From Xanthoparmelia taractica (taxonomy: Eukaryota; Ascomycota; Lecanoromycetes; Lecanorales; Parmeliaceae): 64,000 nucleotides of DNA. Shown here piece by piece: positions 55,373 through 64,000 of this stretch. The stretch's first letter is position 1, and the number at the start of each line of letters is the position of its first letter. The stretch is from positions 1 through 64,000 of the forward strand of contig JANQBS010000025.1 in NCBI GenBank assembly GCA_033085395.1. Direction: 5' to 3'. Position numbers and translations under genes: made by a program. The notes beneath the pieces were generated by a model. That model saw only the letters and a program-made list of their open reading frames with translations, was not told the DNA's origin and ran no database searches.

Positions 55373-56713
55373 ATGTCGACAACTCAAACCGAAGCAGTCG
55401 AGCTCACGACCAGCTCAACACGGACAATTGACGCCGCATTCGAGCCAGGAAACAACATCCAAAACACTGACGGTGATGTACCAACTTCCGCAGTCGAAGC
55501 AATTCCAGATGGAGGCTATGGGTGGACCGTCGTTTTTGCATGTTCGGTCGTCACATTTATGATCAATGGCTGGAGTGGCTCCTGGGGGGTCTTGCAGACA
55601 GCCCTCTTCCAAGCATACCCCAACCAAGAATCGACAACTTCGCTGTCTTTTGTCGGCTCCGTCAGTATCTCGCTCTGCGTCACCCTTGGACTTGCCTCAG
55701 TCCGATTGTCACGACTAATTGGTGCGCGCTACAGCATGTTGCTGGGAGTACTCATGATGGGCTTCGGCATTCTATTCAGCAGCTTTACAGTAGACCATCT
55801 CGGCGGGCTCTTTGTGACTGCTGGAATTTCATTCGGACTGGGTTCAAGTCTTACGTACACGTTGAGTAATACTTTACCCGTGCAATGGTTCAATGGCAAG
55901 CTCGGTACCGCAAATGGACTGGTCAAACTTAGCGGTGGTCTTGGAGCTACGATAATGGCTGTTGTCGTTCAAGCACTCATTGACAAAGTTGGCATTCCTT
56001 GGACTTTTCGGATCTTTGGATTCGTCTCATTGGTAACCGGTATCCCGGCTGCTTTGCTCGTTAGGGAACGTGTGCCATCCAACACTGCTTCTTTCGTCGA
56101 TTTGTCGGTATTCAAGAGCATGCCATTCTGCTGTCTTTTCCTTGCTGGTGCGGTCGGTACATTCGCACTCTTTGTTCCACCCTTCTTCCTACCACTCTTT
56201 GCCCACTCCATTGGACTGTCGGCTTCAACCGGAGCAGGCATAGTTTCAGCTTTCAATGCTTGCACGGCAGTTGGGCGTTTTGCAGCCGGATTTGCCTGCG
56301 ACAGATTCGGCTCCACTAATATGATCCTACTGACCATGGCACTGAACGCTATTAGCATGCTTGCGATATGGCCAGTGTCTAACACAATAGGACCGCTGAT
56401 CATCTTTGCCGCAATGAATGGAATCGCAAACGGCGCATTCTTCGTCACCATGCCTACTGCTATCGGCCGCATGATGGGACCTGGTCAAGCAGCTGTTGGA
56501 ATGGGAATGGCAATCACAGGCTGGACTGGAGGATATCTTATGGGTAGTCCCATCGCAGGTATACTGATCGCTGCTACCGGCGCAGAAAAAGCGCATACCG
56601 TCGTACCATACAGGGCTGCCATCTTCTACGCCGGTGGTGTTGCATTAGCTTCTGCTACATTTGTGCTCCTTGCAAGACTAAGGATGGACACCAAGCTGAT
56701 CAAGAAAATATGA
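55373..56713 (+). CDS. MFS transporter, monocarboxylate-transporter (MCT) type
   Basis: Intronless, 446 residues with about 12 membrane helices. The MCT signature stands at the first helix (PDGGYGWTVVFACSV, about residues 46-60), after a hydrophilic N-terminus. Other features: VRLSRLIGARYSMLLG between TM2 and TM3, SFGLGSSLTYTLSN in TM4, a central loop with RERVPSN, and GRFAAGFACDRFG after TM8, the second-half MFS motif. Fungal members of this family are often uncharacterised; yeast relatives include Mch proteins and the riboflavin transporter Mch5. The substrate cannot be deduced. The beta-carbonic anhydrase lies just downstream on the opposite strand, but a functional link (bicarbonate or organic acids) is speculation. 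Confidence 0.9.
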   Translation: MSTTQTEAVELTTSSTRTIDAAFEPGNNIQNTDGDVPTSAVEAIPDGGYGWTVVFACSVVTFMINGWSGSWGVLQTALFQAYPNQESTTSLSFVGSVSISLCVTLGLASVRLSRLIGARYSMLLGVLMMGFGILFSSFTVDHLGGLFVTAGISFGLGSSLTYTLSNTLPVQWFNGKLGTANGLVKLSGGLGATIMAVVVQALIDKVGIPWTFRIFGFVSLVTGIPAALLVRERVPSNTASFVDLSVFKSMPFCCLFLAGAVGTFALFVPPFFLPLFAHSIGLSASTGAGIVSAFNACTAVGRFAAGFACDRFGSTNMILLTMALNAISMLAIWPVSNTIGPLIIFAAMNGIANGAFFVTMPTAIGRMMGPGQAAVGMGMAITGWTGGYLMGSPIAGILIAATGAEKAHTVVPYRAAIFYAGGVALASATFVLLARLRMDTKLIKKI

Positions 56714-57161
56714 AGTTCGGATGACATTCGATATCATTCCTTCTATTGTGTAAACCCTAGCTATCCTCGAGCAAGATCATATACCATACTTAATAATGCT
56801 CACCTTCTTTATGCGGAGAAAGGAGCTATTGAGTGGGCGGACGATTGACGCTGATCTGGGGAAAGCGGATAAAGAGGGTTTGAACTGTAGAGGAGCAGTT
56901 CATATGCCAGGCGATGCCCAATTCCATTACGGATGACTGATTCGGCTTAAGAAAGTCGTATGATAACTGGATCACCCAAAATCGAACAAGGCACCAAAAA
57001 CAATCATGCAGGATTAGGCCTTTCGTTCTTTTTCTATTTTTACTCTCGAACTGAGCTACCTGACTAAGAGATGTGTGTAATGCGAGCATAGAACTGCTTC
57101 CAGTAAAACCAATACTACGCGGTCAATTTCGAGCACTCGCACAGGGATGTTGCTGCTTGGA
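56714..57161. other. Convergent intergenic region
   Basis: About 450 bp between two 3' ends; no gene seen. Confidence 0.6.
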
Positions 57162-57957
57162 CTAGTCGTCCAATTGGCTGACTAGCCCAGTCTTGATGTC
57201 GTAGATGAAACCGTATGTACGGTCGGCTAGTTGCTTCCTCACTAGTGGAGAGCCTTTGATGACCGCAAGATCATCTCTCACGCTTTGTTCGAGACTGGAA
57301 CCCATTAGTGAGCCCAGCAAAGATGACCCTCAATCAGAGTACATACTTTTTGATCGTGCCGAAGCTCATGCTATCAATACTCTTGTGGTCTGGCTGTCTC
57401 TTCCGAAGAGTCTCGCGAACTTGATCATCTGTGAAGGAAAGGGAGCCACAGTCTGAAAGACCCCTTTGTTAGAACCTTCAGGGCTTGCAATGAAGCGTAT
57501 GCTCCGAGCCACTAACCTGTATGATGGATGACCATGATGGCTGTAAATCCGATGAAGTGGTCAAGACCGAGTATGTCGTTCATCACAGGCGCCGCATGGC
57601 CGCAGGTGTTCCTCAGTATCACAGCCTCTGGCTTCAATTAACAGGTTAAATTCACGCCATACTATTCATGACATACCAGCTGGCCGCAGCCCCAAGAAGT
57701 GTTCGGGATTACAGCGCGGATCTGCGCAGGTGACTGCAGAGAGGTGAGCAGGTTGTTCAGGGTTGCAGGTGGTTGGATGAGCAGACTGATGAGGACAAAT
57801 CCAGCTGGTGAGAGCTCAGACAGGAAAGGCAGCGGTGAAGCATTGGCTGCGTACTGTCTTTGTGAAGCTTTTAGCGGCCGTCTAGGGAAGAAGTTGTTAG
57901 GGTGAAGTAGTACTTATTGCGCTCAAGCAATTCTTGGACAGTGGGAGCGGTAGACAT
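57162..57957 (-). CDS. Beta-carbonic anhydrase, six short exons
   Basis: Exons 57957-57914, 57857-57787, 57733-57677, 57627-57517, 57452-57347 and 57294-57162 (introns 49-64 bp, all GT..AG) give 173 residues. No single frame shows the gene because every exon is short; phases close exactly and each join restores family sequence. The zinc site is complete: Cys41 in CADPR, His93 and Cys96 in HHTDC, with the Asp43-Arg45 dyad of the beta class. RNTCGHA replaces the more usual RNAGG. The C-terminus (QLADRTYGFIYDIKTGLVSQL) is the typical last strand. The enzyme interconverts CO2 and bicarbonate. The length fits the small fungal clade rather than the longer mitochondrial or NCE103-like forms. No targeting signal is seen, so it is likely cytosolic. 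Confidence 0.9.
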
Positions 57958-58605
57958 TGTTTTTTTCGGGGGTTCGCAAACACTAGTAGCTGTGTTGGAT
58001 GAGCTCAGATGTTCCCACGGCAATTGATACTGGACAAAGAGACCTTGGACGAACGAAGGTCGAGGCATTTATACATGATACCGCCTCACGGATGCCTACA
58101 CAGCTCACCAGCCATAGATGTCACCATTACAAAGCATGCACTCAGTTGCGTGCATCCCCATGCTCGATGACAAATGGGCCTGTACATGTTGGATGTGAAA
58201 TTTGAATCTTATATAGGTTCTCACCACACGCTAAGGACTGATGATTGGCTGATTATTACGCTAGTCTCAGAAAGGATGTCAGTACCCTGGTCGTCGATCA
58301 TTTTAGCCTTTGGCTACTCGCGAATGGGCATCTATTTCTTTTTTCTTCCCAATCTGTCGTCTCATTATAACACCGACAACACTTCGCTCCCAGATGGTTC
58401 ATGGCTGTTGGATTGATCAGCAAGATGCTGCTGTCATTGCCCTCCGTGTGTGGCTGAATCCTACCTCGTGTTTCTATTCCAAGAGTCCTTATCCGTCCCA
58501 CAGGAGTGGCAACCACCCGCAATGTTATATATAGCTTATTGAAACCGGTGAAATCTGGAAGATGAATTCGCCCAGGCGCTTTTGCCAGCCTATCTGTTAA
58601 GTAAA
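57958..58605. other. Divergent promoter region
   Basis: About 650 bp between the start codons of the carbonic anhydrase and the transcription-factor-domain gene; no gene seen. Confidence 0.55.
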
Positions 58606-60249
58606 ATGATGGATCAACCGTCAGGATCCGTATCGTTCGAGTTCATTGATTCATCTTCAGATGCCGGCGTCCCCACAGGCCAAGACGCTCGGCGGCTCAT
58701 TCGAAGACAAGCGATGAGTAGAGTGGCGGCTGCGCGGAAGCGACAAGGAAATTGGGGCCAGCTCAATCGACGGCAGTATCCTGTCTCACAGCTTGATCTC
58801 GAGGGACGACAAGCGGAAGCAGGCGAACAGGCAGCTGCATCAATCTCGTGTAGAGAGGTCTTAGTTCATCAGCAGCAGGGCATGATAACAGTGACAAAGG
58901 CAAGAATGGCGGTCCCAGCAAGCGTCCCTAGCTCAGGATACGAGTCGATGAGGATCATTTACGGCTTCGACCTCCTGGATGTATCAGCCTTGACTACGTT
59001 TCACACCGGTAGAGTCACTGCTCAGCTCCTTTCCCGGGAACCCCATCGTTTGGCGTATGTATTGCGATACCGCCAGTGGTCATACCTTTCATTCTTGCCC
59101 AGCCGATACGGGCATAGTCCCTGTTTGGACGATGCTGCTCATTGTGTCTCTGCGAGGTTACGACAATGGATGAGTGCCCCTTCAGACCCACCAAATGATG
59201 GCGTGCTATCGCTCTATTCGAGAACCCTAATTAGCCTTCAAAGCGCCCTCAGTGACCCGGTCGTTTGTCTAAAGCCTGAAATCTTGTGTGCGACCGCCAT
59301 TTTGGGTATTTATGAGGTAAATCGGCTTCACATAGGATGAATCTAGCCATCGCTAATTAGCAAAGCTCTTAGACAGTGCAAGCGATCAAGCCTGGGTACG
59401 GCACATAGCAGGTGCCAGCGCGTTGATGAAGCTTCGGGGACCACAGCGTTACAAAACAGATTTCGAGAAAGCGCTATTTCTGGCTCAAGTCGGTCCTATT
59501 GTGAAGACCCCGCGCAAGGATTTCACATGAAAACGTGTGGCTGCTAACATTTGATCTAGTACACAGAAGCTATGTTGAATGACGATAGATGTTTTCTCGA
59601 AAAAGACATCTGGCAGAACGTCTTCAGGTCAGTCGTACGCGAAACAAAGGCGCTCTCAGACTCCAGTGGGATCGTTCTCTCGCTGTGGACAACCATCTGC
59701 CCCATCCCAGGCCTCTTCAAGGACGTTCAAAGTGCGGTCTGTAATTCAGTGGACATTGATATGCGCACGATTGGAAGTCTCTTTGCTCGTGCTCGAGAAA
59801 CTCGGAGCTTGCTATTGCAATGGCGCAAACAATTTGATGAGCTGGCTTTATTTCATGATTTGCCTAAGCAACCGGTCAACGGCAAACAATACGACACTCT
59901 TGGAGTCTACATGGCCAACATGATCCTTATCAACCGTTTGTGTGTGTCTCTTAACCCCCGCGCTGGGTCGGGGTTGGAAGATGAAGCACAAAATCTTGCC
60001 CGCCAGCTCTTGCAACTTGAGCGAAGGGCTAGTGTTGTAAACCCCCGAGCGAGTCTCTTCATGGCATTCAAAATCATCGTCGCACAAAGCATTCTGGACA
60101 CCAAAGACGAATGGCAACAGGCCATAAGACTTTCGATCGAGGAACACGCACACGCCAGTCCGGTCATCGGTAGTCACGTCTTTGAACGTTGGGTCAAACT
60201 CAAAGGCCGCAAGTTTACGAGCAAGAGCGTTGCCACCATGAGGGTATAG
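58606..60249 (+). CDS. Fungal transcription-factor-domain protein without a Zn2Cys6 cluster, three exons
   Basis: Exons 58606-59316, 59366-59500 and 59560-60249 (introns 49 and 59 bp) give 511 residues. A longer frame begins at TTG (58582), so the ATG at 58606 is used. The N-terminus has VSFEFIDSSS then RRLIRRQAMSRVAAARKRQG, a basic block found in a large ascomycete family that keeps the fungal TF regulatory region but has no CX2CX6C zinc cluster. The rest is mostly helical: SALTTFHTGRV, EILCATAILGIYE, then WVRHIAGASALMKLRGP, the HxxGA..LRGP motif of fungal TF regulatory domains, and FARARETRSLLLQWRKQFDEL. A nuclear regulatory role is inferred from family only; DNA binding through the basic block is unproven. 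It is divergent from the carbonic anhydrase gene. Confidence 0.8.
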
Positions 60250-61942
60250 AACAGCGTCTTGGAACTCCACAGGACGGCTGCCGGGAAAGGAACCGCCCTG
60301 TATCAGACAAGGAGCCGGAGAGCGAGCCTGTAGTGAGGAAACGGCAATGCATACACCACACATGCAAGAATAAAATGAAACGCTGGCACACATAGTAAGT
60401 AAGATTCAATGATTGAGTCTAGCCGTATGGCTTGGACGTGCGGTACGGTAGTTGCACCACCGAGGTGTTGACCAGAAGACAATGCAGCAGACTCGGATCT
60501 CGTCCTCACCGCCCGCGCCGACGTTGGTCAGGACACATTGAATGCTCATTGGCAATGAGGAACAGCGGGCAGGGTTCGGCTCGAGAGGTGAATCATCGTT
60601 ACAGATCGTGCACTTCTGGTATACGTTAACGGTTAGAGTAACATGCTGAAAAATCATGTTTTGTATAGAGATTAATGATAACTACGTTTGTCCTCTTTGA
60701 CGCCATTACATAAAAGTTCCCCCCCTCAATGAATAACGCAAAGTTGGTTCCGCTACATTTGATCCCTTAAAGCTACACATGAACACCCGCATTCAAGGAG
60801 ACAACAAAACCTCGGTCCCACAATGTACTCACTCCCACCTTCCATCCATCCATTCAACCAAACCCACCTATCCAGCCCATTTCCCACATAACCTGCCTTA
60901 AAGCTCACCCACTTTCGCTCCCCCCCCCGCCCCCCCAACCCCGCATCCCACTCGTACTCCTATGTGCCCGACGCCCTCTCTTCCAAAGAACCCACCAAGC
61001 CTAGATCATAACCTTATCCCAAACAACCCGTAGTCAAGCGTAGGTGCAGTGCAAAATCCGTTCCGAGATATAAAAGCGAAGCCGAAGCCCATCTCTGCAT
61101 GTTCCAGAAGTAGATCGTGCATGGTGGGAAGATGATGCTGGATGTGACTAAGGTAGGTACTGTGCAAGGAGGTGGCTAGTTGTGAATGTATTTTGTGATG
61201 ATGGATGATGAGAAGTGCGTGTGGGTTATTATGTTGGGAGGGGGAGAAGGGGAAGGGGAGGGGTTTGAAATTTGTGTTTCTGATAGCTAGCTACGGCGGA
61301 TAGGGTAGAAGCTTGTAGGGTTGGTAAAGGCCGTCTAAGAGTTTTTTATCCAAGATATCCTGCGTGTATCGATGGTAGAAGTGAGAGAGATGCATCGTTA
61401 GGGGTCCTGATTCGAAATACTTTGGGAGATAGGGATTGTTAAGCCACAGAGAAGGTGTTGAATGTATTCAGTTGAGAATGTGCCAAGGTGGTTTCATCGA
61501 GTTACTAATCACCTGATATTTAAATACGGGAAACTATACTGAAGACCGATTTTTGAGCGGGCCAGGAGGCGAGTAGCTTCGATGAGAGATCAAAGGAAGT
61601 CTGGGAGAGTGTACTGTTTCACGAAGATTCATTGCAGATTGAGGAGAGCTTTTAAATGCACGGGAGGGGAGCTAGGCGCATATACCTTGTGGGGTCTCTC
61701 GGTGATGATGGGTTGAGTATGTAGCTGGAGGCAGTCTCGGTCAACGGAATCTTTTATTGTGCGTTGAAGGGAGGCGCTGCTCTGGTCAGCGAAGGCGCAG
61801 AACAATAAGCAAGGTGAAAGAGTATGAGCATATTTTAACGTCTGCAAACATTGACGCTAATGTTTTCTGGGCTACTACACGCCAGCAGTTTAGCTTCAGC
61901 TGGATTGAAGAAGACGGTCCAGTGGAGCCTATCATGGGAGCT
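60250..61942. other. Convergent intergenic region with simple-sequence tracts
   Basis: No confident gene in 1.7 kb. C-rich (about 60830-60960) and G/A-rich (about 61200-61265) tracts are present. The minus-strand frame 60406-60657 (83 codons) holds seven cysteines and is listed separately. Confidence 0.5.
60406..60657 (-). CDS. Possible small cysteine-rich protein
   Basis: An ATG-initiated frame of 83 codons with seven Cys (KCTICNDD, ARCSSLP, IQCVLTN, VCCIVF, RWCNYR). The Cys content and composition are unlike the simple-sequence frames around it. No signal peptide is seen; an upstream exon is possible, because TTTTTCAG just after the ATG looks like a splice acceptor. It may equally be a chance frame. 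Confidence 0.22.
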   Translation of the reverse strand: MIFQHVTLTVNVYQKCTICNDDSPLEPNPARCSSLPMSIQCVLTNVGAGGEDEIRVCCIVFWSTPRWCNYRTARPSHTARLNH

Positions 61943-63068
61943 CTACACATCGATACCGTCGACGGTGATACCCTTGTTCCAGCTATACTGTAATACCCTC
62001 GCCACCTCTTGAGCCGACTCGTGTGAAACCATAGCCGCTACAAGATATAAACTCGCGTCCAAGCCACTCGTCACCTGCGGAGTTCCGAATCAGTATTCGT
62101 TATACAGGCAAGTAAGGCTTTGACTCTTTTTACAAAAAAATCCTTGAGGAGTAATGGAGATACAAGACTTCCCTCGCCTGAAAGGCTTGTGACTGCATAC
62201 CCGATGCCGATTAGGTCGGAAGAATTAGAAAAAGTGCACTTACACCACCACTCGTAATAACACGCAGGCCCCCTAGCCTGAGCGACGCCCTCCGAGCATT
62301 TGATTCCCGACGTTTGACGGACTCCTTCCAAGCATTGCTGCCCTTGCGCGCAATTGACTTCCTCCTACCGTCAGGCCTCTTGCTGAGCACAAACGGATTC
62401 TCCTCGAGTTTCTCGCCAAGATCAAAGCGTGCATTGTTGACAACATAGTTTTCTTCCATGACATCTGTTTGCTCAAGGTCTCCTCGTCTGGCAGCTTCTT
62501 TGCAGATGATCTCCATCTTGGTGTAATAGTCCGGGTGCGTGGTGGCAGCAAGTCCTTGCAAGAGGCCTGCGTAGGCAAGGATGAGAGAGCCGGTACCGAT
62601 GGACATGAGGGTGCGCTCTTTGCTCGGGTCGGTTTGCTGGAGCTTGGCAAAGTCTTGGACGAGCTTGATCGGCTCGGTCTCCTTCTTGAGCACTTCTTCT
62701 ACGCCTACACCGCCTGGAACGATCAAAACATCGTACTCCTTTAGATCTTCGTGGGCGTCTTCGAAATTGATGTCGGCCTTTACGGTAAGGCCTGAGGATG
62801 AAGTGACCCCCGGAGTGCCGGCTGCAATGGTGCATTCGAACGCCTTGGATCCTACCAATATAGTACATCAATAAGAAAGGGTTTAATGGTGCTAGAACAA
62901 CAACAATGACACACGCAAAAACCTACCTGGGTCCTTGAGTTTGTGAAAAGCATTGCTGAGAACCTCAAGAGGACCGCAAAGCTCCTGGGCTCCAAAGGAA
63001 GGATGCAAGGCAAATAGAACTTGGATCACATCTATGGGACTGTCGGAGCTTTCGTCGATTGCACTCAT
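61943..63068 (-). CDS. DJ-1/PfpI-family protein lacking the catalytic cysteine, three exons
   Basis: Exons 63068-62927, 62851-62244 and 62074-61943 (introns 75 and 169 bp) give 293 residues, longer than the usual 200-230. The N-terminus reads VIQVLFALHPSFGAQELCGPLEVL, the DJ-1-like first strand and helix. The core has YDVLIVPGGVGVEEVL and the nucleophile elbow, which reads MSIGTGSLILAYAGLLQG: Gly133 stands where the family has Cys. ENYVVNNARFDLG follows. Then comes a very basic insert (about residues 205-240, KRPDGRRKSIARKG..KRRESNARRAS) before VITSGGVTSGLDASLYLVAAMV, restored by the second join. Without the Cys, protease, glyoxalase or redox activity is not expected. The basic insert could be a nuclear signal or nucleic-acid contact; that is inference. 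Confidence 0.85.
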
Positions 63069-64000
63069 CTTCTCAATTAGTTGTTTTTGCTACTCAAATC
63101 AAAATCCTGATATCTCGTGAGGGTAGTGATGTGGGGGAGTGATGTGGGGGAAGTCAGCGGGAGACTTGGGGACCCCGCACTGCAGGGGCAGATCTGCACT
63201 AGGTCTAATTTGGTTGGCGTGTGACTCCAGAACCCGCTACTGTTTCTGAACTACCTTGGAGTTGAAGATTGTAAGCGCCGCTGCTTGTGTCCGGACTCTG
63301 TAGTCGTTTCGGGGAAGTCTGTATGAAGTCCGGTCAGCTCACGTGAATGCTTGTCGGGGTCCGCTTTGCTGATGCCGGCACCCCATTCCTCATACTACCA
63401 TTCGGCGCGGTCTCCCATGAGACTATAACTGATTCCACCCACATTAGGAATCTATGAAGTATGGTGGAGCTTCACAAGGCAACTTATATGCGAGTCGATG
63501 CCAAGCCTCTGAACGCCACATCTTCCGCTGACTACATTGACCAGCTCCTGGAGTGTCAATGAGGGAAAGAGACAGTAACGAAGAGGGCATCTGGGATCAG
63601 CGATATCCAGGGCTCGTGACAAAGAGTTGGCAATGGGGGCAATGTTGGGTGCAGAAGGACATTTTGGATTGACTATGCCGAAAGTTAACGATCGAAGTAC
63701 TGCCAGTCACCGCGAGAGGCATTTTCGCCTGATGGTACCACTATCTTATAGTCGAGTACTTTCTGTGTGCTATGATTTAGGGATTCTTTATCTTATCATA
63801 GGCTCCCTGAATTCCTTTCTTAGGCCCACAGCAGCTACGTCCGCACTGGAAAAATGCCATGTTCTTCTAACATACGAAATCCAAACGATGCCTCACGCAT
63901 CAACCGGTCGACCCTGAACAAGCCCACTCGAGCTCCCCGGAGCAGCCAAGTAAATATTCTCCTTAGCGAGGGCGAAAATCTTTATGTTTAGCAGCTGCCT
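63069..64000. other. Intergenic to the window edge, no gene seen
   Basis: About 930 bp upstream of the DJ-1-like gene with only short frames. Confidence 0.5.

Overview
The window is nuclear DNA of a filamentous ascomycete (Pezizomycotina; Dothideomycetes is my guess, not proven). The reasons are short spliceosomal introns (about 46-170 bp, mostly 50-70) with GT..AG ends, single-gene transcription units on both strands, fungal families (galactose oxidase, CFEM, BIM1-like, Ctr/ferric reductase, fungal transcription-factor domain) and sequence that carries the marks of repeat-induced point mutation (RIP).

Layout. 1-1130 is an AT-rich, RIP-like relic. 2.2-5.3 kb holds an Old Yellow Enzyme (+) and, convergent to it, a four-exon amidohydrolase (-). 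7.2-11.8 kb is one tyrosine-recombinase retrotransposon with split direct repeats, degraded by RIP. 12.5-14.4 kb has an alpha/beta-hydrolase-fold protein without its nucleophile and an F-box-like gene. 15.1-16.0 kb is a decayed gene. 19.5-21.8 kb is a four-exon galactose oxidase. 21.8-29.3 kb is gene-poor, full of microsatellites and strand-asymmetric pyrimidine/purine tracts. 29.3-31.2 kb is an MFS drug/polyamine-type transporter, 33.0-33.9 kb a glutathione S-transferase, and 35.9-36.9 kb a secreted glycoprotein of unknown function.

37.6-52.5 kb is the most notable part, a metal-handling neighbourhood. It contains a ferric reductase pseudogene, a broken Ctr copper-transporter relic, an intact Ctr gene divergent from an intact ferric/cupric reductase, a SurE-like secreted phosphatase, a 23-residue copper metallothionein split by an intron, a BIM1-like copper-binding protein and a CFEM gene or fragment. 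Copper-starvation (Mac1-type) motifs sit in the BIM1/CFEM intergenic region (three copies in 30 bp) and in the Ctr/reductase divergent promoter. Together the genes would cover reduction, uptake, extracellular capture and buffering of copper.

52.8-54.0 kb is a 2-oxoglutarate oxygenase with a damaged iron site. 55.4-56.7 kb is a monocarboxylate-type MFS transporter, 57.2-58.0 kb a six-exon beta-carbonic anhydrase, 58.6-60.2 kb a fungal transcription-factor-domain protein without a zinc cluster, and 61.9-63.1 kb a DJ-1/PfpI-family protein without the catalytic cysteine. The rest has no gene I can support. All exon boundaries were derived by hand from reading frame, splice signals and family motifs; no search was run.
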